From Erythrobacter crassostreae (GTDB lineage Bacteria; Pseudomonadota; Alphaproteobacteria; Sphingomonadales; Sphingomonadaceae), in assembly GCF_019204045.1 (NCBI RefSeq), contig NZ_JAGSPC010000001.1, positions 1,116,001 through 1,180,000 on the forward strand: a DNA stretch of 64,000 bases, given 5' to 3'. Below are positions 28,657 through 36,313 of the stretch, piece by piece. Under the pieces are notes generated by a model. The model did not search any database, was not told the DNA's origin, and saw only the letters and a list, made by a program, of their open reading frames with translations. Each line of letters begins with the position of its first letter. Position 1 is the stretch's first letter. The position numbers and the translations under genes are program-made.

Positions 28657-29944
28657 AACCTTCAATCACTCGCAGCGGGATCCTGACCTCAGGCCGCTTG
28701 CTTCTTACATCTTCTTCTATCGCATTTTTCGCAACGGGCGCTGCCCAAGCGTAAGAAACTCTTAACGACGGCGATAATGCAACCGTTACGTTTGCAGCCG
28801 ATGGTGAGGCTATTTCACAGCTGCTGGCTTGACCAGCACCGTTGATGGAGCACCAATCGTTGTTGTCGCCAACCATGATGTGACCCTCGAAAATGCTGGT
28901 ACCCTTCTGACTACAGGTGTGACGCAGACTGTCCGAGTCAATCAAGGCACAACCTGCGCGACGATCAAAAACGCCGCAACAGGCCGAATCGAAGCAGCAC
29001 CGCGCGGCGTAAACTTTGTCGGAACCTATGAAGTCCTGAACAATGATGGCGTCATCATCGGAACCGGCAGCCAGCGCAACGGAACGGTCGATGCTGATGG
29101 TACTGCCAATAACTTCACCTTGAACAATATCATTGTTATGGATGCAGGTGTCGCGGGATCGGCTGTTCCATTGCAACTCGGTACGGCTGATGGTGATGTC
29201 CGTAGCTGCACTGCCGTGAACGATGGCACGCTCGCTTGAAGGTAACCTAACAGCCAATGGTACGCTTGCATTTGATCTGGGGGGGGGGCTCGCTCGAGGT
29301 CAATGGAAACACTGTTCTGGGTGAACAAGGCATCGTGAACGTCGCCACCACGCAGATCGATCAAGGCGACATTGGTTCAACCTTCGATGTGCTGACTGAA
29401 ATTGGAATTTTCACCCACAACGGAGCGACGGTCAATGTGATCGATAACGAATTCCTGATCGATTACACAGTCAATCTTGGATCGGTCTAGGTCACGGTGG
29501 GAGTAACTGACCTTGGCGCGGTATCAGCCGATGCTAATGTTAGCAGCCTGACCTCGATCTGGCCTTTGTGAACTCCGAAGCCGGTTACTCGGCGATTTCG
29601 GTCGATAACAGCCGCACTGTGCTGGGTTCGCCGATCACAGGCGAAAGCGATATGGACGGCCGCTATGGTAGCCTCAATATTGGCTATGATATTGAAGCTG
29701 GCGGCGTGGTACTCACACCGAAATCGGCAGCCTTGACCCGACGTTGGACAGTGACAGTGCCGAATTCTTGGAAGCACGTGTCGGCCTGAGGGTTGTGGGT
29801 GATGCCGAAACCAGCCTGATCCCTTTCGCAAGCGTCGACTTTGTGAACGAAGGTGGCCTCTCGATCTGTGCTGAATATCGCGGGCGTTTTGCTTCGGATT
29901 ACCAGTCGCATTCAGGCGGTGTCCGAGTTCGTTTGGAATTCTAA
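28653..29944 (+). pseudogene. Decayed autotransporter (type V secreted outer-membrane) gene
   Basis: The start codes a signal peptide (MKPSITRSGILTSGRLLL..FFATGAAQA) that ends in a TAA at 28752 exactly at the cleavage site. A second in-frame TGA follows near 28830. Passenger-like beta-helix sequence then continues in other frames: 28829-29239 (VTLENAGTLLTTG, NAATGRIEAAPRGVNFVG, NDGTL), 29257-29490 (GSLEVNGNTVLGEQGIVNV) with a TAG at 29488. Barrel fragments follow (FVNSEAGYSAISVDNSR, GSLNIGYDIEAGGVVLTP), and after another shift LEARVGLRVVGDAETSLIPFASVDFVNEGG ending SGGVRVRLEF. The C-terminal Phe is the barrel signature. Passenger and barrel are both far shorter than in working autotransporters, so internal deletions are also present. 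At least four frameshifts and three stops make it non-functional as read. Confidence 0.85.
29279..29288 (+). repeat. Ten-G homopolymer inside the autotransporter remnant
   Basis: A run of 10 G lies within the coding sequence between AFDL and GGGSLEVNGN. With nine G the upstream frame EGNLTANGTLAFDL would continue into GGGSLEVNGN; with ten it does not. This is the kind of tract that changes length by slippage. Confidence 0.9.
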
Positions 29945-29976
29945 GTAGCTCCCACTTGGGCTGCCTAAGCCAAGGG

Positions 29977-30016
29977 AAGCCGGCTGATGTCTTGGACATC
30001 GGCCGGCTTTTTCTTT
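29977..30016 (+). terminator. Rho-independent terminator after the autotransporter remnant
   Basis: Fifteen-base arms (29977-29991 and 29995-30009, one G-T pair) surround a three-base loop. TTTTTCTTT follows. Confidence 0.92.
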
Positions 30017-30098
30017 GGTCTTGGGACTGCACGGCCATTTTGGTCAGTCCGTTCGAGCCATTGTCGAATGACGCAAACTGGTAGGGGCAATACGGACA

Positions 30099-30887
30099 TC
30101 AATGAATGGGAAGTATGGTCCTGCGGTAGAGGTGCCATGTCGCGTGCCCCAGCACGGGCAAAACCAGCAGTAAGCCTACGAACATTGTCAGCACGGCGAT
30201 AGCCAACATAAGGACAATCATAATTGCCCAAACGATCAGCACGCGCGTGTTCTCTCGAAACGCCTTGAGGCTGGCAAATATGGCGGTGAGAAAGTCGACT
30301 TCCCGATCGACCAACATCGGTAGGCTGACGAGTGTAATCGCGTAAAAAGCAAGCGCAATAAGGCCGCCAATCGCACCGCCCACCGCCAGCATGGCCATCC
30401 CTAACGGAGTGAGCAAAAAACCAAGACTTTCCGCACCAGCGCCCGCCTCGGCCGTAAAGATTGCAAAAACCAGATGCGCGATGATGACCCAAAAACCAAA
30501 GGCGACAAAGATAATGACGCTCATGCTCAGGATTTGCTCATCCCCGCGCCCTTTCACCGCGCCCAAAATGGCACTCCAACTCATCGGCAGGCCGGCTTCC
30601 CTTCGGCGGCTGACTTCATATAGGCCGACAGCGGTGAAAGGGGCGAGCAGCGGAAAGCCCGCTGCCGCCGGGATCAGCCAAGAAACCTGCCCCTGCACAA
30701 GCAAGACATAGGCAAGCACAATTCCGGCACCAGCAAAAACCACACCGAAAAACAGACCGAACCCCGGGAACAAGCGAAAATCGCTCCAACCGGCCCTCAA
30801 GGCCGCTGTCAGATCGCTCCATTTGAGATCGTCTGCGACCTTAAAGGGTGCTTGTTGGTTAGAGTCTATTTCGCTTGATACTGGCAA
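30099..30887 (-). CDS. DUF2189 family integral membrane protein
   Basis: A 262-residue protein with six predicted membrane helices and a soluble N-terminus of about 35 residues. The LKWSDLTAALRAGWSDFRLFPGFGLFFG start of the membrane part and the C-terminal LPVLGHATWHLYRRTI are typical for DUF2189. Members are sometimes annotated as cytochrome c oxidase-like subunits, but no activity is established. It lies next to the OmpW gene and the cbb3 oxidase locus and points the same way as ompW, only 22 bases behind it, so it probably shares that transcript and its low-oxygen control. Confidence 0.8.
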   Translation of the reverse strand: MPVSSEIDSNQQAPFKVADDLKWSDLTAALRAGWSDFRLFPGFGLFFGVVFAGAGIVLAYVLLVQGQVSWLIPAAAGFPLLAPFTAVGLYEVSRRREAGLPMSWSAILGAVKGRGDEQILSMSVIIFVAFGFWVIIAHLVFAIFTAEAGAGAESLGFLLTPLGMAMLAVGGAIGGLIALAFYAITLVSLPMLVDREVDFLTAIFASLKAFRENTRVLIVWAIMIVLMLAIAVLTMFVGLLLVLPVLGHATWHLYRRTILPIH

Positions 30888-30909
30888 ATTTCTTGTCCGG
30901 TTGATGGGC

Positions 30910-31593
30910 TCAAAAGCGATAGGTTATGCCAGCGCTCAGCACCCATGGGTCAAGGTCATGGTCGGTTTCGATGACAAGCGTATCGCCGGCAAACCAGCGC
31001 GCAGTGGTGCCAATAAAATAGCGCTTCGCATCGATTGTTAGGCCAAAGCCTTTGTCACCCAGCGGCACATCTGCACCCGCTTGCAGCACAAAGCCAAACT
31101 CATCGGAAAGCTCGGTATCAGTTACGCCTAGGGGAATAGTAGCGGCGCCCGGATCATCGCTGAGCCAGATGAAGTAAGCACCCCCTACGCCGACATAGGG
31201 TTTGACACCCCCTGCATCGAAATGCGCCTTTACCGTAACAGTTGCAGGCAACAAGAGCGCGTCCGACACCAGTTCAGTTCCAGCAGCAAAGCCTGAGACC
31301 GCATCAACATCATGCTGAGTGGTGCCGGCGATCGTCTCGATCGAGAATGTGTCCGTCACGAAGTATTCAACTGCCACGGTCGGCACATAATTGTCGTTCG
31401 CGGCCGTGTCTGTTCCCGCAGGCAAACCGACCAGATCGACATTCACCGCATCAATTTCGCCATCAGGTAAAACGGCAGTCCCCAAAAGCTTGATCTGCAC
31501 ATCTCCTGCCTCTTGCGCGGATGCGGGAGAGGCCATCGCTGCAATTGCCACGCCTACAAACCCAAGATGGGCAATCGCGAATACACTCTTCAT
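30910..31593 (-). CDS. ompW: OmpW family outer-membrane protein
   Basis: A 227-residue small eight-stranded barrel protein. The signal peptide ends at SPASAQEAGD. The mature protein starts DVQIKLLGTAVLPDGE, contains TVAVEYFVTDTFSIETIAGTTQHDV and GGVKPYVGVGGAYFIW, and ends WVLSAGITYRF with the C-terminal Phe. The frame is open to 31815, but the ATG at 31593 begins the signal peptide. OmpW proteins form narrow hydrophobic channels and are widely under FNR control. Here a perfect FNR box with a well-placed -10 precedes the gene. Confidence 0.92.
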   Translation of the reverse strand: MKSVFAIAHLGFVGVAIAAMASPASAQEAGDVQIKLLGTAVLPDGEIDAVNVDLVGLPAGTDTAANDNYVPTVAVEYFVTDTFSIETIAGTTQHDVDAVSGFAAGTELVSDALLLPATVTVKAHFDAGGVKPYVGVGGAYFIWLSDDPGAATIPLGVTDTELSDEFGFVLQAGADVPLGDKGFGLTIDAKRYFIGTTARWFAGDTLVIETDHDLDPWVLSAGITYRF

Positions 31594-31655
31594 TATTCTT
31601 CCTTCGTTGCAGCAGCGGCCATCCTTCACGGCCAAGGGTTTTTGCTGCGAGACGA

Positions 31656-31697
31656 ATAATGTGAGGCTCAAGCCGTCGGCGCATTGATCCAGATCAA
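31656..31697 (-). promoter_or_regulatory. FNR-activated promoter of ompW
   Basis: The box TTGATCTGGATCAA, read on the minus strand, occupies 31684-31697. Exactly 22 bases downstream lies CATTAT (-10). The box centre therefore falls at about -41.5, the class II activation position. The same palindrome faces the regulator gene on the other side. Confidence 0.85.
31684..31697. promoter_or_regulatory. FNR/FixK box between ompW and the Crp/Fnr regulator
   Basis: TTGATCCAGATCAA on the plus strand matches the consensus TTGAT-N4-ATCAA at every defined base. It lies about 62 bases upstream of the regulator start, so autoregulation is possible as well as ompW activation. Confidence 0.9.
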
Positions 31698-31759
31698 TGT
31701 GCTCTGTGGGTTTGGGGTCCAGATGCGGTGGTGTCGGATCAAAAGAAGGCGGACCTTGC

Positions 31760-32458
31760 ATGACATTCACAAATCTCTTTGACAGGTTCGCAAGCGGCAT
31801 TTTGTCGCTTAGCATGACAGAGGCAACGCGGACGAAGCTTGAGGCCGCCGCCCGCTATGCCAGTGCGCTTAGCGGCGACGCGCCCATTGTTGGCAATGAC
31901 AAAGATCAAATTGTCTTTGTCGGAAGCGGAAGCGTCAAATTGGTCGCGCATGCCTCCGCGGGTCGTGAGCAAGTGGTGGCATTCCAATTTGCAGGCGACC
32001 TTGTTTCGGTTCCTGCCACAAGGGCCCACGCTTATTCTTTGTCAGCGCTTGATGATTGCGAGTTGATCTCTTTCCCAGCAGACGAGTTTTTCAAGCTTGT
32101 TCAACAAGAAGAGGGCATAATTCTGGAGGTGCTTAAATGCTCCTTAGTCGCCCTTGCCAATTGCCGGGAAAAAGCGATCACCCTTGGGCGCAAGACCGCG
32201 CAGGAACGTTTGGCAAGCTTCCTAGTATCGATGGCCGAACGCGGTGGTACGCCTGTCGATCGGGGGGTCGAATTACACCTCCCAATGTCGCGCAGCGATA
32301 TGGGTGATAGCCTTGGCCTAACGATTGAGACGGTTAGCCGTCAATTGAGCGAGCTGCGCGCTTCCGGACTTTTGATAACGCCAAGCCGTTCAAAATTTCT
32401 ACTTCTTGATCTCGCTGGCTTGCAAGCGCGCGCCGGCCACATCCGCGCCGCCGCCTAA
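31760..32458 (+). CDS. Crp/Fnr family transcriptional regulator (FixK/Nnr-like, no N-terminal FeS cysteines)
   Basis: A 232-residue regulator: cyclic-nucleotide-binding-type beta barrel (about residues 20-115), long dimer helix (about 118-155) and a winged helix-turn-helix (MSRSDMGDSLGLTIETVSRQLSELRASGLL). The recognition helix carries E190, S193 and R194, the ExxSR set that reads TTGAT half-sites. The first 35 residues contain no Cys; the only Cys are at 100, 127 and 135, so it cannot bind FNR's four-Cys cluster. It is therefore FixK-like and responds indirectly, or through those Cys. The ATG at 31760 was chosen over upstream codons because the FNR box lies inside them. It is flanked by FNR boxes on both sides. 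Confidence 0.92.
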   Translation: MTFTNLFDRFASGILSLSMTEATRTKLEAAARYASALSGDAPIVGNDKDQIVFVGSGSVKLVAHASAGREQVVAFQFAGDLVSVPATRAHAYSLSALDDCELISFPADEFFKLVQQEEGIILEVLKCSLVALANCREKAITLGRKTAQERLASFLVSMAERGGTPVDRGVELHLPMSRSDMGDSLGLTIETVSRQLSELRASGLLITPSRSKFLLLDLAGLQARAGHIRAAA

Positions 32459-32472
32459 TATATTTTCGTAAA

Positions 32473-32486
32473 TTGATCTGGATCAA
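32473..32486. promoter_or_regulatory. FNR/FixK box 1 upstream of ccoN
   Basis: TTGATCTGGATCAA is a perfect consensus site, 15 bases after the regulator stop and about 300 bases before ccoN. A TTAAAG -10-like element lies at 32508-32513, at a suitable class II distance. Confidence 0.88.
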
Positions 32487-32524
32487 TGCGGCATGAAATT
32501 GCCGTGGTTAAAGATTGTCAACTT

Positions 32525-32551
32525 TGTTGGACAGTCATCGTCTGTCCAACA
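32525..32551. promoter_or_regulatory. Perfect inverted repeat between the two ccoN FNR boxes
   Basis: Arms TGTTGGACAG (32525-32534) and CTGTCCAACA (32542-32551) pair over 10 bases around a 7-base gap. No T run follows, so it is not an intrinsic terminator. It may be an operator for a second regulator, or an RNA hairpin in the leader of a transcript started at the first box. Confidence 0.6.
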
Positions 32552-32681
32552 GACAATGGGATCGAAATTGTAAAATACATAATGGCTCTTCTGCGCTGAA
32601 AGGACGGTTCAGCAAAGAAGGCAGTCCAGCTGATTTGTTAGGCCGGGCTGTCAATCGATTGGTTCGTTTAAACGGTTCAGT

Positions 32682-32695
32682 TTGACTTGAGTCAA
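32682..32695. promoter_or_regulatory. FNR/FixK box 2 upstream of ccoN (TTGAC half-sites)
   Basis: TTGACTTGAGTCAA is a perfect palindrome with TTGAC arms, an accepted variant of the FNR/FixK site. With its centre at -41.5, transcription would start near 32730. A TTGCTA/TGCTAA -10-like element lies at 32714-32720, 45 bases before the ccoN start region. Confidence 0.82.
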
Positions 32696-32774
32696 ATACT
32701 GAAAATTTCCGCCTTGCTAAGTGGACGACGATTGTCGGCCGACACAGGCAGGCCGGAACAAGGGGATCGAAATC

Positions 32775-34442
32775 ATGGAATCAACGCTTGGACGGGCCGG
32801 CATCTGGGCTGTTGTCTTATTGCTCGCCATTGCTGGTGCGGTGGGTGCGCAAGATAGCGGCTTTGCCATACATATGGGGATTATCGGCGCGGTTGCCGTG
32901 CTGCTAGCGGTGATGACGCTCGTCAGATTTGACCCACTGGCCAAAGCGCAAACTTTTTTCAAAATGCCTCCTGGTCCGGCGCGGTATGACGATGATGTTG
33001 TGCGCTGGGGTGTGATTGCGACGATGTTCTGGGGGCTTGCGGGATTGCTGGCTGGCCTGTTCATCGCGTTGCAATTGGCGTTCCCGGTGCTCAATCTAGA
33101 ACCCTATTTGAGCTTTGGCAGGGTGCGTCCGCTGCACACCAGCGCCGTCATCTTTGCTTTTGGCGGAAACGCCCTGCTCGCGACCAGTTTTTACGTGGTG
33201 CAGCGCACTTGCCGCACGCAACTGGCGCTGCCTTCCCTCGCGCGGTTTGTGTTCTGGGGATACCAGCTGTTTATCGTGTTGGCCGCGACCGGATACCTCC
33301 TCGGCATTACTCAATCCAAGGAGTATGCTGAGCCCGAATGGTATGTCGATCTTTGGCTAACGATTGTTTGGGTTGCTTATTTGGTGGTGTTCGTCGCCAC
33401 GCTTTTGAAGCGCAATGAACCACATATCTATGTCGCCAACTGGTTCTACCTAGCCTTTATCGTGACCGTGGCCATGCTGCATGTGGTCAACAATTTGGCG
33501 GTTCCCGTCAGCTTCCTGGGGTCGCGTTCATACGGCGCTTTTGCGGGGGTTCAGGACGCTTTGACGCAGTGGTGGTACGGCCACAATGCGGTTGGCTTCT
33601 TCCTGACAGCCGGGTTCTTGGCGATGATGTATTACTTCGTGCCCAAACAGGCGAACCGTCCTGTCTATTCCTACCGGCTTTCCATCATTCACTTCTGGTC
33701 GCTGATCTTCCTGTATATTTGGGCGGGTCCCCACCACCTTCATTACACCGCTCTGCCTGATTGGGCGCAGACACTTGGCATGGTGTTTTCGATCATGTTG
33801 TGGATGCCCAGCTGGGGCGGAATGATAAACGGTCTGATGACGCTGAACGGCGCATGGGACAAGGTGCGCACCGACCCGATTATCCGCATGATGGTGATGG
33901 CGCTTGCGTTCTACGGGATGAGCACATTTGAAGGTCCGATGCTGTCGATCAAAGCGGTGAACAGCCTCTCGCACTATACCGACTGGACGATTGGCCATGT
34001 GCACTCAGGCGCGCTTGGGTGGAACGGGATGATCACCTTTGCGTGCGTTTATTTCCTTGTGCCCAAGCTTTGGGGCCGAGAGCGGCTTTATTCCTTGCGC
34101 ATGATCAACTGGCACTTCTGGCTCGCGACTTTGGGCATCGTTTTCTACGCAGCCAGCATGTGGGTGGCGGGCATCACACAGGGGCTTATGTGGCGCGAAT
34201 ACGGGTCTGACGGGTACCTCGTAAACAGCTTCATCGACACAGTCGTAGCGCTTCACCCGATGTATCTGATGCGCGCCTTTGGCGGGCTCCTCTACCTCGC
34301 TGGCGCCGTGATCATGGCATACAACGTTTGGATGACCATAGCGGGCCGCGTCCGCACGGAAGCGCCGATGGGAGACATGTCATACGACGAAGAGGCCGAC
34401 CGGCCGATTGTCTCCAACCCTCAAGCGCAGCCCGCAGAATAG
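32775..34442 (+). CDS. ccoN: Cytochrome cbb3 oxidase subunit I
   Basis: A 555-residue haem-copper oxidase core subunit with 12 or more helices. Visible are the region [20 protein letters not shown] with a CuB His, [19 protein letters not shown] with the adjacent CuB His pair, and [15 protein letters not shown] with the haem b3/b His. It reduces oxygen to water with high affinity in the inner membrane. The ATG at 32775 follows AAGGGGAT at 32760-32767; the open frame begins earlier at 32721. It is the first gene of ccoNOQP-GHIS, which is packed with overlaps. Two FNR boxes precede it, so expression should rise at low oxygen. Confidence 0.96.
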   Translation: MESTLGRAGIWAVVLLLAIAGAVGAQDSGFAIHMGIIGAVAVLLAVMTLVRFDPLAKAQTFFKMPPGPARYDDDVVRWGVIATMFWGLAGLLAGLFIALQLAFPVLNLEPYLSFGRVRPLHTSAVIFAFGGNALLATSFYVVQRTCRTQLALPSLARFVFWGYQLFIVLAATGYLLGITQSKEYAEPEWYVDLWLTIVWVAYLVVFVATLLKRNEPHIYVANWFYLAFIVTVAMLHVVNNLAVPVSFLGSRSYGAFAGVQDALTQWWYGHNAVGFFLTAGFLAMMYYFVPKQANRPVYSYRLSIIHFWSLIFLYIWAGPHHLHYTALPDWAQTLGMVFSIMLWMPSWGGMINGLMTLNGAWDKVRTDPIIRMMVMALAFYGMSTFEGPMLSIKAVNSLSHYTDWTIGHVHSGALGWNGMITFACVYFLVPKLWGRERLYSLRMINWHFWLATLGIVFYAASMWVAGITQGLMWREYGSDGYLVNSFIDTVVALHPMYLMRAFGGLLYLAGAVIMAYNVWMTIAGRVRTEAPMGDMSYDEEADRPIVSNPQAQPAE

Positions 34443-34453
34443 GAGCCTTACTC

Positions 34454-35221
34454 ATGAGCAAGAACTCACCCGATCAAGGCGTCTTCGAAGGCCACAAGAA
34501 GCTCGAGAAAAACGTAACGCTTCTCACTGCATGCACTTTGGTTGCAGTTGCGATTGGCGGGATTGTCGAGATCGCACCGCTCTTTTGGATCGACAACACG
34601 ATCGAGAAGGTGGAGGGCATGCGGCCTTACACCCCGCTCGAACAAGCAGGGCGCGATATCTATATTCGCGAAGGTTGCTACACCTGCCACAGCCAGATGA
34701 TCCGCCCGTTTCGCGATGAGGTGGAGCGGTATGGTCACTACTCGCTGGCAGCCGAGAGCATGTATGACCACCCCTTCCAATGGGGCTCCAAACGCACTGG
34801 ACCTGACCTTGCGCGTGTTGGCGGGCGTTACACCGATGATTGGCACGTTCAGCACTTGAATGATCCGCGTAGCGTGGTGCCGCAAAGCATTATGCCAAGC
34901 TATTCATTCTTGTCGAAGACTACCCTTAAGGTTGCCGACGTGTCCGGTCATCTCACCGCTTTGCAAACGGTTGGCGTGCCATACACCGCAGTCGATATCG
35001 AAATGGCGGAAAATGACCTCTATGCGCAGGCCAATCCAGAACTGGACGCAGGCGATTTGGAGGAACGCTATCCCAAAGCGCAGGTGCGCGATTACGACGG
35101 TGATCCTGCCCGTGTGACAGAGATGGATGCGCTGGTCGCCTATCTCCAAATGCTTGGCACGCTTGTTGATGTCGAAAGTGCGGCTGCTCAAGCCGAACTT
35201 GCAGAGGAGCGCGGCCGATGA
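34454..35221 (+). CDS. ccoO: Cytochrome cbb3 oxidase subunit II (monohaem c)
   Basis: A 255-residue membrane-anchored cytochrome c. One N-terminal helix ([25 protein letters not shown]) is followed by a periplasmic domain with a single haem c motif, Cys75-Tyr-Thr-Cys78-His79. The usual sixth ligand Met is in the PQSIMPSY segment. The ATG at 34454 follows AGGAG at 34441-34445, 11 bases after ccoN. Its stop overlaps the ccoQ start (ATGA). Confidence 0.95.
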   Translation: MSKNSPDQGVFEGHKKLEKNVTLLTACTLVAVAIGGIVEIAPLFWIDNTIEKVEGMRPYTPLEQAGRDIYIREGCYTCHSQMIRPFRDEVERYGHYSLAAESMYDHPFQWGSKRTGPDLARVGGRYTDDWHVQHLNDPRSVVPQSIMPSYSFLSKTTLKVADVSGHLTALQTVGVPYTAVDIEMAENDLYAQANPELDAGDLEERYPKAQVRDYDGDPARVTEMDALVAYLQMLGTLVDVESAAAQAELAEERGR

Positions 35222-35379
35222 GTTTTTACGAAGTCTTTCGCCACTTTGCCGACAGCTACGGGCTGATCATTATCTTCGGCCTCTATCTCTTGCTGTGCGG
35301 CTGGCATTTCCTTCCGCGTTCGCGGGACGGGGTTGAACGGGCCAAGCATTCGATTTTCCAGGAGGACGACAATGTCTGA
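35218..35379 (+). CDS. ccoQ: Cytochrome cbb3 oxidase small subunit
   Basis: A 53-residue protein with one membrane helix ([17 protein letters not shown]) and a short charged tail ([18 protein letters not shown]). Size, topology and position between ccoO and ccoP identify it as CcoQ/FixQ, which stabilises the CcoP interaction. Its start overlaps the ccoO stop and its stop overlaps the ccoP start region by 8 bases. Confidence 0.92.
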   Translation: MSFYEVFRHFADSYGLIIIFGLYLLLCGWHFLPRSRDGVERAKHSIFQEDDNV

Positions 35380-36313
35380 TAAATTGCACATTGACGAACC
35401 TACAGGCACCGAATTTGTCGGACATGAATGGGACGGGATTCAAGAACTGAACACGCCTCTGCCGCGATGGTGGCTGTGGACCTTCTACGCGACGGTAGTC
35501 TGGGCGATCGGCTACGTCGTACTCTACCCTGCATGGCCTTTGGTAAGCCAGGCGACGGAGGGAACGCTGGGCTGGTCAAGCAGAGGCGATTTAGCACAGG
35601 AAATGTCCGCGGCCGAAGAGGCGAGAGCCGCCACGTTTGAGCGGATTGCAGCGACTGACATCACCGATTTGGCGGATGACCCGGCGCTCCTCAACCAAGC
35701 GATTGCAGGCGGTGCCTCGGCCTTTAAGCAGCATTGTGTCCAGTGCCATGGCGCGGGCGCTGCAGGGTATGAGGAATATGGCTACCCTAATTTGAACGAT
35801 GACGATTGGCTCTGGGGCGGATCGCTCAACGATATCGAGTATACTCTTACCCACGGCATCCGCTGGGAGGGATCGCGTGAGACGCGGCTTGCTTTTATGC
35901 CAGCCTTTGAAGGCATTTTTTCGAGCGCTGAAGTCGACGCTTTGGCGGGCCACGTGCTTTCCTTTAGCGGCGGCTCGCAAAGCAGCACGCGCGGGGCTGA
36001 ATTGTACGAGCTAAATTGCGCGGCGTGCCACCAACCATCGGGCGAAGGAGATCGCATGCAAGGCGCGCCTGCTCTGAACGACGCGATCTGGCTTTATGGT
36101 GACAGCCGCGCAAACATTCGCCAGCAGATCCTTGCCCCCCGCCATGGCGCTATGCCTGGTTGGAGTGACAAGCTTGATCCGGTAACGATCCGGATGCTGG
36201 CCGTATACGTCCACTCGCGTGGAGGCGGCGAAGCAGAGGCAATTCCTGAGGAGCCACAGATCTCGGATGAGGTCGCAGCCGCTTCGACGGAAGAGGGCAA
36301 TGGGAACAGCTGA
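35372..36313 (+). CDS. ccoP: Cytochrome cbb3 oxidase subunit III (dihaem c)
   Basis: A 313-residue protein: a cytoplasmic N-terminus beginning [34 protein letters not shown], one helix, and two periplasmic cytochrome c domains with haem motifs Cys122-Val-Gln-Cys125-His126 and Cys216-Ala-Ala-Cys219-His220. It passes electrons to CcoO. The start ATG at 35372 overlaps ccoQ and has an AGGAGGA ribosome binding site inside ccoQ. The acidic tail (SDEVAAASTEEGNGNS) overlaps ccoG by 14 bases. Confidence 0.95.
   Translation: MSDKLHIDEPTGTEFVGHEWDGIQELNTPLPRWWLWTFYATVVWAIGYVVLYPAWPLVSQATEGTLGWSSRGDLAQEMSAAEEARAATFERIAATDITDLADDPALLNQAIAGGASAFKQHCVQCHGAGAAGYEEYGYPNLNDDDWLWGGSLNDIEYTLTHGIRWEGSRETRLAFMPAFEGIFSSAEVDALAGHVLSFSGGSQSSTRGAELYELNCAACHQPSGEGDRMQGAPALNDAIWLYGDSRANIRQQILAPRHGAMPGWSDKLDPVTIRMLAVYVHSRGGGEAEAIPEEPQISDEVAAASTEEGNGNS

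Noticed and set aside
28829..29239. Stand-alone 136-residue protein
   Set aside because: It is one frame of the decayed autotransporter passenger; it has no start context or export signal.
31697..31759. Longer N-terminus for the Crp/Fnr regulator
   Set aside because: It would begin at the last base of the FNR box and adds residues unlike any family member.
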